A program made the position numbers and the translations under genes. Source: Puffinus mauretanicus (taxonomy: Eukaryota > Chordata > Aves > Procellariiformes > Procellariidae). Taken from it: 64,000 bases of DNA. Shown here piece by piece: positions 1 to 15,856 of this stretch; within the stretch, counting starts at the first letter, position 1, and each line of letters starts with the position of its first letter. The notes under the pieces are model-generated. The model ran no database searches. It was not told the origin of the DNA and saw nothing but the letters and a program-made list of their open reading frames with translations. The DNA is taken from NCBI GenBank assembly GCA_023333565.1, contig JAJKFH010003575.1:1053001-1117000 (forward strand). Direction: 5' to 3'.

Positions 1-2225
<2,225 letters not shown>

Positions 2226-5200
2226 CTAAAGGCTCCCCACACATGTCCTAACGGTGAACGCATCAGCCGTCTCAAAACCAGCAGAGATAATACGGATTCA
2301 GATTGCCAGCTTCTATTTTGAAATGAAACATTAGGAGAGGAATCATAACTTGCACAGTTTATAAATGAGTGTCCAAAGCAAACCAGCAAGTCTCTAAATT
2401 CGATCAAGTATCAAATGTCCTCTTCATTTGTTAAATTCAGTAGACGCCTAAGCAAAGCCGCAGGTGAGAGAGCAGGTAATTATAGGGATCTCATGTAACC
2501 ATTAAGTCATAACACCGTTAACATCAAGACAGATATACACACGACAGTTACCGTGAGCACTGTTAACATAGGCCAGCTTTAAGAAGTGCAAGCATCCTTT
2601 AGAAAACACACAGCTACCCAGGCCAAGACCACAAACCACCCTTTAGTATCTCCAAATATGCTCTGGGCCCTTCTGTTACACAAACATGGGTTTCTTAATT
2701 GAATCACATTTGAAGCGTGAAAATGATGATGGTGATGTGTTTCTGATCATTAGCCCTGGCTTCAGGGTGAAGAGGGGAAAACTGATTATTTGCCATATTT
2801 ATCGGAAGAAAAATCAGGCAGAGGAAAGCAATGGCAAAAACAGGTCTAAGACAGGCATTAACATCTTTCTTAGAATTAACGTAGAGTGGAAATTAACACA
2901 TGTATTAGAAAAAATTAGAGTTGGTCTGCAGTCATAGACTATGTCTTCTAAGGCATGCACCCCCAGGCTTACTTTTCCCATTCATAGTTTCACTACTAAT
3001 GGCTTCTCCTTTTGTAAGGATATTCTTCAGGCAGCCTTGCTGCTGGGGTAAACACCTAACTCGACTAAGGTCTAGTTGGAACGGCAAAAATGTGGTCAGA
3101 TAACCTACTGTATGACATTAGCGCTTGGCCAGGAAAACATAACGAAAAGACCAAGCTTGCTTCAATGCGTGTTTTAATGATCATCTCCATTTCACCAAAA
3201 TTAAAAATCTCTGCCTCTTCATAGGAATGCTTAATTTTACTAAAGCAAGGCTATGAATGTGCTGTGAGCCAACGACCAAAGCACTAGAGCACATAGAAGA
3301 GGCTGCTCAGCTCCTTCCTTTTGCATTCTCTAATCTCTTCCAGATTTATAAACAATTGAGGCATTGCTATTTAAAGTTCTTGGCTAACAGTTTTTAATGG
3401 TTTGTATGCAGCTAGACCAAGATAACCAGGCTACATGCTTCAAGTATGTGTAACCTCAAAGCATTACTCCTCCTCACGCCATCTCCGCTCAGCATCCCAT
3501 CTCAGCTCAACAGCACACGTTACTTATTGGTTAACTGGTGTGAGGACAGCACCTAGTCCAGCAAACAAATACACGGAGAGGAGATTATACATGGACAACA
3601 GGGAACAAGCAGTGCTAGTAATATTAAACAAGGTCATTGCGATTTAGGACTTTTATATGTTATAACTTTAAGTGAATACATTTAAGTCATCAGACACCTT
3701 TAGTTCCTTCACACTGTTGCTTCTCCTAAATGGCACTCTTTGTAATAGTATAATTTCCAACAAAAATCTAAGTGATTCCTCTGGTTTCTCTGGTTTCTTT
3801 AGAGCTCCTTGGACTGCTCGTAACACACACAGCCTAGGCGCTTTTTGCGGGTAGCTGTATCCCATCTAAATCATACATCAAGCAGCATGGCTCTGCCGGC
3901 TGCTGAAGGCTGCTGGGGGTGGGAGAAGACTGCTGAGGCCAACAGCGCTGGGTGCTGGGTCACCCCAGGGCTCAGTCTCACATCCCTAATGGAGTACTGA
4001 GACCTCCTGGAAACACTTATTTCCTAGTGGGAATTACTACTTATACCTCCCACCTTCCTGAATACATCTTGAGGCTGCTGGCTAAGTAACATATGGTTAT
4101 GCAGGTCAAAGCCAAGGTTTGCTGACCATCCTGAATGTCATTTAGATCTCTACTGTCACATTGTACAGCAGGGTCTAAGTTTCCTACTTCAACAGTTTCC
4201 AGCCTGTCCCTTTCCAAAATGGTGGAACATTTTCTTTCCAGACATAAGAAAGCCTTACCCAAAGCTAAAACTTACAGGTAAAGTGTAATAACAGAGTGAC
4301 ATTTCCCTTTCCCTTTCTCTCACCTTCATCTAATTTTATACTGGAAGAACATTCTTGATTTAGTCTGTTAGGGGATTAAGAAAGAAATTCTACAAGTCTT
4401 CGCGTCACGCCATGTAGGTAGCAAAATCTGACTGCTGAAAAGTGTTTTACTCTTTGAAAAAGTATTTATGACACTGGTAAATTGTTAGAAGGGTCATTTG
4501 CCATACGAGTTCCTCACAGTAATACTCAGCTAACAACCTACAAATTTTATAACAGCTTCAAGTTCTTCTGCCTGTGCCCAAGTATAAGGAACAAACATCT
4601 ATTCAGACTGACCTCTCAAACCAGTACATACCTTAGGATACTGCTTCAGTTCTTCAATAGCTAAAGGTTATTCCCAACCTATAAAGACTGCTATACAGAA
4701 CAATTCAGCAATAAAGTCTGTTCTTAATAATAAACCGTTTTCTTTTTAAGGCAAACATCATCCAGGCATTTCTTGCAACATTAAAAAAAACCCCTACAGT
4801 TAAACTTGGCTGCCTTGATGCCAAGTAGTGCCATTTACATTGAGCCAACCAGTATCAGTAAGTTTGCTTTCTTGCAATCCCAGTATGTTCACTGTTGTTC
4901 CGAGAACTTTAAAATGGTAACAGTAAGATCATGACCACATCCGAAGTCAAGCCTTCCAAGATTAAAATTTTGGGGACTTCACATCACAAAAGCAGCAACT
5001 ATCAACAGAAATCTCCTTTCCCCAGCCAAAAAAGCCCCCACTGCACCCACATGGAAACCTTTGGTCATCCAACAATGGGAATACAAACTAAGCCATAAGA
5101 ACATCAGCATGGAAATTTTGTCCATCATTTCTGCATGCACAAGACAGACTTCGGTGGAGGCAATTATGATTGCACCAATGAATGGAGATCAGCAAGTTGA

Positions 5201-5636
5201 GGCCATAAATCTGGATTAAAATTTATATATAATGAATGGAGAGAAACTTCAACGCTAATTGACTGCATATTGTTTCCATTTCTAGTCTGAATGCAAGTCC
5301 AACGCTACAGCCTAAAGTTAGCACAGTCTGTGCTTTGAGTACAGCCCGACTTGGTTTAGTAATTGTCAACGATGAGCCAACGGATGGCATAATCTACGTG
5401 CTATCAGCCAATGCAGGATTCTTCCAAGATTGTTCAAGAAGGTTTTTTATTATTTATTATTAAAATTAGCACTTCCATTGCACTTTAAGAGCTAATTCAG
5501 GGCTTCAAGAAGCCACTGGCCTGCTACCAAATTTCCTTCAGCAGTCAGGAAAGCCAAGCCAGTTACAGCAGAAACTCAAGCCTTTTTAAAGAGATAGCTT
5601 AGCCAGCAGTGTCGTCATCCTGTGTCTGGTCTGCAG

Positions 5637-5768
5637 GCTGTGCTGGTGCCTCTGCAGCAGCCCACAGCCGTTGTCAGCCAGCAGCAGAGTAATACGAACG
5701 TTAAGTGTGACAGATTTACTGCTGCTGCTTGGGGCTCTGAGCGCTGCTGTGCAATTGTCCAACATCAG
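5637..5768 (+). other. Exon-like segment inside UVRAG intron 6 (unidentified)
   Basis: A 132-nt plus-strand stretch bounded by a TGGTCTGCAG acceptor-like sequence and a perfect CAG|GTGAGT donor. It is phase 0 at both ends and open for 44 codons (starts AVLVPLQQPTAVVSQQQSNT). It is richer in CAG/GCTG than the surrounding intron. The same island on the minus strand has a good acceptor (tgctttgcttttcag, ending at 5799) and downstream AATAAA signals at 5458-5453 and 5451-5446, so it could instead be an alternative UVRAG last exon or the 3' end of an old retrocopy. I do not recognise the peptide in any frame. Confidence 0.25.
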
Positions 5769-8700
5769 GTGAGTTGCACGCTGCTGCCTGGGGAAGAACT
5801 GAAAAGCAAAGCAGACATTAAAATTCCTCACCACCCTAATCTAGTTTGGAGGTGGAGATCCATGAAGCTGTTGTTCTGCTTCCATTCTTGTATCCACCTG
5901 CTTCGAGATGGGGGAGACCAAGAGGAAACAAAATACTCTCCCTTCCTTTGGAAGTTTAAAAGAGAGTGGGATAGACACAAAAACATTAGCCATGTACTGT
6001 AAGCTGCATCCCTGATCAATCTAGGAAGAACCAGCAGGCAAAACTTCAACTTCTCTCCTCTTCACTTGCTACTTCCCAAGTTGCTGAAATAGGGGCTATT
6101 TGGGGTATTTCTTCAAGGTTTTTCAAGTCTGAAATAGTTTCCTCTTCTCCCCCCAAAAAACCTACTTTCTACCTTGGCTGTAAGATTTGAAACAATTCTA
6201 GCATACAATGTTCTGCCCATCAATTCAACGTGGGTACTGACTTGGAGGAAAAAAAAAAATTGCCAAGTTTTGGACTTTTTCACCATTATAGGATTTCTTT
6301 GCAATAACATCCTCGTCTTGTTTGCAAGATCAAGCAGTTTTCCTGACATCCCAAAGGCTGCACAATGTAGTGGTCCAACATAACTTGACTTTACAACTCG
6401 GGAATGTGCTGTAACAACACATTTGCTCTTTCAGCTTGCAGTAAGTTTGAGGCAATGTTTGAAGGTTCAGCTGAAGTACTTTTCTTTAAGACACATTGCA
6501 CTATCCTGCAACTGAGATATCCCTCTTGGTCATGAATTAGTCTAGTGATTTACTAGTTTATATAGCAAGTTCATTCCTTAAAGACTAAAATCTTTAAAAA
6601 AATGAAAGCTGGAGCGTAGCGACAGTTGTGCCTATTAAGCTACATATGCTTATATTTACATTAATGAAAGAAAGAGTCTCAACTTTATTAGACATTTGAT
6701 ACATGATTTTGTAGTTCTATTGTACACTCCAAATATCTATTTGCTTCTATCAGACACATCTGGATTTTTCATGTACAGAGTTTTAAGCCATAAATACATC
6801 AATTAATTACAGCAGTCACATATTACAGCTACTTCTCACAAGAGAAATAAATGCCTATGGTCTTGTTTGCCAGAACAACCTTAGTTTACAATGAGACTAA
6901 ATTTAAACTGAGAATTACTACCAGGGATTTAGAAAATAGAACAGAACACTTCTGGCAATAAGTGAGGTGTAGGATCCTGGAAGTAAAATACCCAAACCTA
7001 CTATTAAAGAAAAAAAAAATCCAAGACTTTCCTATTAAATACAAAAAATGGAATGCACACTTCTTTCTATCAGTCCAGAAATTAGATTATGGAGAGTGCC
7101 AGCCAGCTATAACATATTTTTTACATAGCCCCTTAAACCATCATTTGCTACATCTGCTTTCCCACAAGAAAAATTTTTCTAATTTATAATCATATACTCC
7201 CTTTCCCAATTTCCTCGGAAACCTATACCTACAATTTGTCAAAAGCAGATGTAAGGCGAGAGAAGACGGTAGGGAGTAAGAAGAGAATAAAATGCGAGTC
7301 TGACTTGTGCATTTATGGCATTAAACCTCTACAAGAGCCAGTGCTGTAAGAAACTCAAACAAGACAGTGCTGTTGAAGCACAGATACTTTCCATCATTCT
7401 TTCAAGCAGTTTTGAATTGACTTACACGTGTAAGACTCAAATTAAGTTTCTGAATAATCAAGTCCATGTGGACACTGCAACACTGGATGCTTTGAGCTAT
7501 TTGCAAATCGAGAAGAAAAGGAAAAAATATGTCTATCAGACTGGCAGCAGGGAAGGTGCTGGTCTCCGGCGTAAGGAACGTTTAAAGGAGCTAGCTAGTA
7601 TATATATCACCTTCAATACACACGGGGCATGAACGGAAGAGGAGAGTCTTAACGTGAAGCACAAACAATTTTTTCCAGAAACGAAGTCACAAAACCTGAG
7701 ATGTCTCTAGACCTCTTATTTCAATTCATAGATTTCACTCCAGCATTGGGATGGATTTACGGCTTGATTTTTTTATTCAAAGAACAAATGTATTTGTGGC
7801 AAATAACAGAGAAAGGTTGGGGTTTTTTTGTTCTTTATACTGGTGCTTATCAGTTTGTGATTACAGAAACCTTGCTGCCAGGGCAACAGACAGAATCACA
7901 TTCAAGATGTTATATATAGCAGAAAGATAAATTATATGCAAATACAAATTTCTGAAGGGCATAAATTCGTAAAGACAACTCCTACCAGGACAGGACAGTG
8001 ACACTGACAGAATCCAACAGCCTTTTGCTGACGTGTAACTTGCCAACAAATCTTAATATAGGATTCAATTCTTGCTCTGAGACAGTGAGCGAGGCTAAGA
8101 CTGGAGTTCACTGCACAACTGAAAAGGAAGGTGCATGAATTCAGGTTGAATGGGTCACAGGCTCCACCCAAAAAGGGAAACAGCTGCTTGTTCACTGTAT
8201 TCTTCCAATCGCAGTCCACACAACTGATAAGGTGCTTGTGATAACTGAGCACAGTTCTTACCCACTGGAGGGAGAAGGAGGAGAAACACCAGTGAATATT
8301 CAGGTGACTCATTTTTTCAAGTGTATACTACTACGCTTTTTCCTGGAAGCCATTCCCAAACTCAAATCAAAGTTTACTTCCAAAAGAAGTAGAATTCTGC
8401 AGCTGAAGTAGAGAAGCGAGATCTCCCACCAGACAAAGGGATGGTCCTAACACTCACAGGAGTATTCTGCAGCTTCTCAGTCATAGGTGCATTCCCCACC
8501 CTACCCTGTTTTTAATTATCAAAGAGATTAGAGCATTTTCCCCAATGCGAGATCTTTAATCCATTGTATTTGTTCTCAGTTAAAATGCAGTATTGACTTC
8601 CCCTGATGTGGGTTAGGTATTTCTGAGCATTTTGGAGACATGACTGCATTCACTGAAATCTTTGCCCAGGCTGAAAAATGAAGCAATTAGCTGCACCATT

Positions 8701-11700
8701 CTTATGGCCATATCCAGGACAAAGCCGTAACAAAAATAAAGAAGAGTCCCAATGCCATTGTTGACAAAATCCTCCCTCTTAAACACTTCCAGGTATCTGT
8801 TAGAAAATTATTTAGTTAAGTGACATGCTCTGTTTTTCATCAACTCTAATAAAGCCAGAAAAAGGAGAAGGACTGGGTTATGATTTCGAATCTAATTGAA
8901 CATTGCTTCATCGATATGGTCTTTTACCTGGCGTCACAAATAAAGAAGAATAAAGCTATTTTTGAAATTCTGCACAGCTCTGTGTAATCTCTCTCCTAAA
9001 CAGTGCTCTGAAACTGAATTTGATCAAGAGCTAGCAACATGCCTATCATGCTTACACTAAAAATCTGCCACTGTAGGGGTGTTTTAATTCCACACGGCAT
9101 ATTAGGAGAGCTGAAGATAAGAGCAGCAGCAGCAGATGACTACTAACCCTGCGGTTAAGTTAAAATACAAAAAAAATCACCTCTCTTATGCTTCATGGAC
9201 TGTTTCAACTTGCTATGACCCATGCTGCTCTCTTCTGCAGATTTTGGCAAAAGTCAGTCTTGTAAATTGATTCTTCTGATGACGGATTAGCCTCATTTCC
9301 ATATACCTTAGCACCACACAACTAAAATGCCTGGGAACAGATTTGTCTGAAAGCCTGATTCCACACATCAAAACCCCTAAGGAACCTCTCAAAAAAATTC
9401 AGATCCCAGTTTCCATCTCCATTGCTACTTCCCAGGAAGACACCACTCCACAATTCCAACCCACATGGTTTTTTTAGGCCAAAAGAGATGACACTTGTTA
9501 TACTGTTCATCCACTTCAGTACTGCTTATTAAAGTATACAGGGGCACCCAAGAGGTCCGATTACAGTTCATATTTATTTATGCTGGCCTTAGGCCACCTG
9601 GGTTTTCATGTCCAAAGCCAAGGGGATGCCTGCCTCCCCTTGGCTGCCTATACAGTACAGAGAGCCAAGTCTTCCAGGTGGAAATCTTTCCTAGTTAGAA
9701 ACATCAAGCTCGACCATCACAGAAAAACAACCACACTTATCACTAGCAAAGGGAAGTTTTAGCAGAGGAACTTACTGATTTAAGAGCACAAGTCAGGCTA
9801 AGAGGAATCCTACTACCCATTCCACAGTGGAGACGGTGTATTTCCACATCTGCTGGGAGGGGGTGATGGCAGCAGCAGTAGCAACATCAAAGTCTGAAAG
9901 TCTGCAACGTGAGCCAGCAATTTGATTGCTAAGATACTCACAAGAAAAGCTAGAACAAGGCACCGCAAGAGCATCAGGCTATTAGCGACAGCCTTTTCTT
10001 GCCACGCACTCGCCACCTTCTCAGAATGTGACACTTTCCTACTGCATGAACATCCATAACGACAACATTTAGAAAGGCTTTGGTCACGGCTATGAGTTGG
10101 AATGCTTCTCTGAGGAAAGAGCAGCAAAGGAAAAAGCTAGAAACAAAAGACTTAACTGTCAGTGCATATTTTAAAATGAAAAAAAATGTTTCGTACCTCC
10201 CCTTATGTCTAAATATGCATCTACCAGCATCCTAAAGGGAAGAGGGAAGCAAAGAGCAACTCTCTGTTTCCATGCAGTCTGAACTGCAGAGGCTAGAGAC
10301 TGAACCCTGCTTACCGCACAGCTCCACTGGGTTCACTTCTTTCACGGAGATGAGGGTGGAAGTAGAGGAACTTCAGGGAAGTTCAGAAGACAGTACAGCT
10401 TTGTGTGGCCCACCTCTGGGGTTGTTATTAGATGCTGTACAACCCTCCAAAGTCAGAGGGCAGCTGATAGCGTGTTTTCTTCCTGCTTTCCCTCCTTTTC
10501 ACCCCACCAAACGTTTGGAAGCCTAAAGTTTGGAATTGCTGCTTATAGCAACTATACAATAGCAAAGCCTGACTGAGCTACTGCCTGTCAAGTTGGGGCA
10601 CTCTAACATTGTTCAAGACTGACTTGTCTTGTGCTTCTCCTTAGCTGTAAAAGGTCAATGTACCCCTGAGATACCGCTTAGCACAAAGCAGTTCAAGCCC
10701 AAGAAGACCTTGCTCACTCCATCATTCCCCACTCAGAGAGCTTATGAAAAACAGCTTCAAGTTTAGCATAATTTCCATGTTTTAAAAATAGCTGCCCAAA
10801 GGCAGTTACTACATTTGGCACGTGCAATTCCACTGACTCTGTAGTCTCAGAGAAACTACTCTGAGCTACTAACGAGTTTTTCAACACTACAGCTGCTTAC
10901 GTTGACTGCGTACTTTTGTCTCTATTTCTAGTTTCAGAGATCAACTTGTTTAAGTTCTGTTCATTCAATAAGACTGCTAATAAAGATGGAAGAATTTAAA
11001 CACACAAACAACGTATCTGTTAAAAAGCTTCTTTCCTAAGATAGGCAGAGTTAAACAAAAGCTGATTTTATATTGTGTCCCCATGTTTTAGTCTTGGTCA
11101 CTTAAGAGAGTTGATTCTACCAACATCTCAAAGTTTCAGACTGCAGACAAACACTACCTACATTTGTATTCTTAAATAATATCTCTTCAGTGAGAAGACA
11201 TGCACTCTTCTTTAAATGAACAGTTATATTAAAAATGGCAAATCCTGAAACAAAGCCTGTCACTTGAAGCATACCCCTGGCCTATGACAAATTATGAAAT
11301 CTGAAGGAGACGGGCATACTTAAGGCACTGGGACTTAAAACAGTTTCTAGTAACTTATATTTCTATTTGTCATGTATCAACATGCCCAATGTTCAACAGT
11401 GCACCGCAAGTTTCTTTGAGCCCCTCACCTAGAAAGCAGTAATTAGTTGCTAGTTCAGAAGTTGAGCTCTGGTCCTCCTCACAGCAGTGCCTTGTCGCTG
11501 GCAATCTTGGACCATTTAAAGTCACTGAACCTGGGCCATCATTGCTGTGATGTCAAATACAGGGAAATTGTTCGCTTAGTGTTATAATTTGGTTCGAAAA
11601 GTCATGTTTACTTGTCCAGGGCACTGCAGCCAGATTTATTTGCTTATCACCAGAACTGCGAGAACCTGTTGTTTTTAATGAAGGCACAGCCTGTGTGGTC

Positions 11701-11873
11701 TCTGGAGTTGCTCTAGTTTTCAAGATTTAATCCACTAGATCAGATGCACATGTGGCTAGTAACACCTAGCAGTATTATTTAAATCGACTTCAGCCAGATT
11801 AGATATTAGCAATATTACAGCAGTTGCCTGGAGCTGGTCTTTTACTCATCTCAAACTGTACCGATACCAGATT

Positions 11874-11890
11874 TTGTTGTTGTTGTTGTT
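11874..11890. repeat. (TTG)n microsatellite
   Basis: About six TTG units in UVRAG intron 6. Confidence 0.8.
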
Positions 11891-14800
11891 AAAAAACAAT
11901 AGATTTTTAAACAAAAATACAACCAGAATGTTTTCAATTTTCCCTAACTGGCTGGCTAAATAGCACAAACATGCCATCCCATCTGCTGAAGGAATGGCTA
12001 AACCAGAGAGAAAGCGGTTTTGACTGGAGAGATAAAAAAATAAGAAGCAAAACTTCAAAGGGGCAGGTTTCATTAGTTCTTAGAGCACTTTTTGTCTCCA
12101 TGCAGAATCTGGGAGCATTTCAGGCACTCACATGCTCAGAGGCACAAAAGGCATTAGCAGGCCAATTGCTCTAAATGTCACAATACCATGAAAAGCTGTT
12201 GTAGAATACAAGATATTCTTTTTGTATTTAGGAACTGAAGTAAAATTTTAACATAGAGGATTTTAAGCCCCTTCTTTAGTGATTGCCAGCATATCCCATC
12301 TTCCCAACACCACTTAATACTGAAAGGTCTATTTTTCAAGGTTTAAAGAAAAGAAAGGATAGACAACTAAGCGAATATTAAACATAAACCTATTCCCATT
12401 AGTGCTGCAAATGTGCCGAGAGCTTGATTATGGAGACATGTCCAGAACATGACCTCAGATGAATTTGGCCCATCCTGAGTGTTATGTGAAAGGTGAAATG
12501 TGTTACTGTATAACCTATTACTACCAGCTACATAATATTTAGAAAGCCTCTAAGTGACCTCTTTTCAGGAAATCTGACAATATGGCCAAGGGACAAAAAC
12601 CTCAACATTTTAGCTTTCCAGTTGGGGTGTTAATTTTTGTTAGTTAGCCTTTTTAAAACAAATGGCTGGAAGAACATTTGTCATTTCCATATGGCATGAA
12701 CAACTTATTAGCAGCACTATGTTTGCCTGAGGATCTTGTCCCTGCCCCAAAACAAGAAGGTTCATGAGCTGCAGAGGTGCTGAGAACCTCCTGTGTAAAG
12801 CTAAGCTGGCTGGGTACTTAAACTTTTCCTCCTGCTTAATTAACTTGTAAATCCATGTAATTAAGCATCTGAGCACACAGGCACTATTTTAATCCAACAG
12901 TCAAAAAATTTTCTACTGTTCACACACTCTGGCATTCCCAATTAATTTTTTTAATCAACATAATTTGAGCCAAGCACGTGCTTTTCATTAAGGCCTGTTC
13001 ACAAACTTCATAAGTTTTAGCTATTCACTTCTGAGAAGTAAAAAAAAAAAAACACAACAAAAAAATTAAATAATTTCTTCCCCAAAGAGCAGTTTTGATA
13101 GCAGACAGATCAACCATAGAAGTTCTCATTTTGCAGTCTTTCAAGAGTTAAGGGCTGAGCTAGAACCTACTCTCTCTCAATCGATTTTCATACTGTACAG
13201 CTGATCACAGTGGCTACGCCACACCTGGCAGCATGGTACCATCCGGATAACTGGGATGCAGATACCACCATCACCAGGACTTGCTTCCTTTTTTGAGAAG
13301 TTTAAACAAAGTCAGTACAAGCTGTTCTTCATATTCACATGTCTCGTGAAAACATTAGGAAACCACATGTGCAGCTTGTGAATTTTTACTACAGACAAAT
13401 ATTGTATCATTAGAAAGTCTTCAAAATGTGGGATTTATGTGACCAGATGCAAACCTTTACGGTGTAGACACCTCCCTATTCTCTTTACAGCCAATGGACA
13501 GAAGCAGGCAGACAGCAATTCATTTCCTCCTGAAGTACACGTCCTGTCAAATGAATCACAACTCAAATTATGCCCATCTCTCTCTTCTGGTTCTAAGTGG
13601 AACATGCTCTCACAAAAACTATCTTTGGAAAGAGTTCACAGGCTAGTTACTCAAGCCTGGACTCCTGGAGGAGATGGCAAACCAGAGTGCTTGGCAGGAG
13701 AAAAAGGACACCTGACAAAAAGAGACTAGAGATTATTTTTAAAGAAATAAACGCTATCACCAGTCTTTTGAGCTAGATATCAAAGATAAGCAGCAGTAGA
13801 GAACGTGTACCTGTAAAAAAAGCAGAGTCAATGTGAGAGGGAGTAGAAAGAAATCAGGACTACACAGAGGACTTTGCCTCAGTTCCCAAAAAACTTTCCC
13901 AGCTAGGAAGGAAACAGGCAGAAATAGCACCTAGGTATGGTCTCAAATTATAATTTCTAATTTTTGCTGGAACTAGACAATGCAATATATACTCCTTGAT
14001 AGGGTATGTAGAATCCACTGAAATATAATCAGCAGCTGGCCTGGTACTGAGGGCTGGAAAAAACCTGTTCCTTTCAGGACAAAGCAAAAAGAAAGGAGGA
14101 TGTCTTAGCTCATAGGCAGGGCTAAACAGGAGCTACACCCAACAGCGTGCCTAGAAACTGCAAGAGACAGTGCCTGGACTCTCACCTTCCCAAGACTGAG
14201 CAAAGTGCATGGCTCCAGTAATCAGGTTTCAAAACAGCACTGGTGAGCATCCAGCAAGGGGAGCTTTATCAAAGCTGACATCTTCATTTCTGGTCAGATT
14301 TATGATAGACAGTCAGAAACTTTCAGAAGAAGGACCACAGTTCAGATTAGACACGGTTAGACAGGGCTCCAGTCGGTCAAGTTCATGACCGGCTGGTATA
14401 ATAGTGAGTGTTTTTTTCTGGAGTGTGCTTCATACTACAAAGAAGTGCAAAGGAAATGGGGGGAAAAAAACATATGAACAAAGCAATCAGGACGACCGGC
14501 ACACATTTTCTTCTTTCTATTTAACAAAGACTTAATGTTAGGTAGTATAAGAGTTCTCTTCTAATGGACGGTGCCAGAACGTAACCAGAACTTCATAACA
14601 CGCCCCCTGGTTGTTTGCCACTAAAAGTACAGAAGACAGACATTTAGAAAGCAGCCTTTACTTTAAATATGCTTTACAGAATCAAGAAACAGCGCATTTA
14701 AATTTTAAGAGAGCTTATAAAATAAGGACTTCTGAATAAGCAACCTAGAGTTAACTTTTCCTACCACTTTCTTCGCTGTAGAGCTAATGCTTTATACAGG

Positions 14801-15770
14801 CAACAGTGACACCTACTGTTAACACTATCAAATGGATTCGAATTTTACAACTGATAAAAAACCAAACGCGTTTTTCCAAGGACTTTTGAAAGCGTATGAA
14901 CATTTTCTTTTCAAGGGTTTCCTTTGTAGCACATCTATTGCTATTACTGCAAAACTGAAGTTATCAACCTGTCTTGCAACGTGCCTTTTAAATACAAATT
15001 CCTCAAAACCAACCTTCTGACAGAGTTTAAAACCTCTATTATATATCCCCATAGCTAACATTCTTGAACTATTATAATTAAAGCAAATTTGAAAAAGGCC
15101 TTCTTGTTTACCTTCATATAGCATTTCGTGTTTTTCACCACCAGAGACACCTAAGTAACCACGCAAAAGTGCAGTTACCATACCTTTCTTATACCATACA
15201 TGTGTTGGAATAACTGGGTCCTGACTATGCAGTGCCTCTTTTCTGGATTACAAGGGAGAATTATGCAAAAGGTAAATTCAATTCAGTGGTTCAACATTGA
15301 AAAAAAAAAAAACACAAAAAAAGCCCCCCACACACGTCAGTGTATAGCTGTTTTGTTTCAACTACAGCATCATTCTACCAAATCAAGTTTTCGCAAGTTG
15401 CTTTTTTTCCATTGTTCTAATTTATTTAAATGAATTTTATTTTTCTTGAGGAGAACAGGGTAGGGGCTTTCCACAGAAACTCTCCAACAGGGAAGCTCCA
15501 TGATTTCAACACTCGCAAGGCAAATCCATGGGCTAGCTCCACAGCCAGCTCTAGTTCAGAGCGCTCGAGCGTCCACATGGCAGAAGCCTAGAGACCACCA
15601 AGGAACATACATCAAGGCCCATCTCCTTGCTGCCAGCATTAAATCGGCACTACCTGGATATCTCCCGTGCACATTCCAGTCCAGAAGGTTTTTTTTATAT
15701 TTGGAAAAGCTTCTTCCACACACACTGAAGAAGTTACAATAGCTACACAGAATATTCTCAAAAACCTTAC

Positions 15771-15856
15771 CTAAGCAAAGAGAAGACATCGTAAGAGTTA
15801 CGAACACAGTTCTGATCCACCTGGAGAAGACTATTCTTCAGGGTACCTGAGTGATC
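15771..15856 (-). CDS. UVRAG: UVRAG coding exon 6 (linker to coiled coil)
   Basis: Twenty-eight codons plus two bases: DHSGTLKNS, then [19 protein letters not shown], then AG of an Arg codon. The acceptor is tgccttaag and the donor is GTAAGG. The second half is essentially identical to mammalian UVRAG. The first nine residues are the variable part (mammals have a GYSNAQKTI-like segment). The phase-2 end is completed by G at the start of exon 7 to give [10 protein letters not shown]. This begins the region leading into the central coiled coil that binds Beclin 1. Confidence 0.93.
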
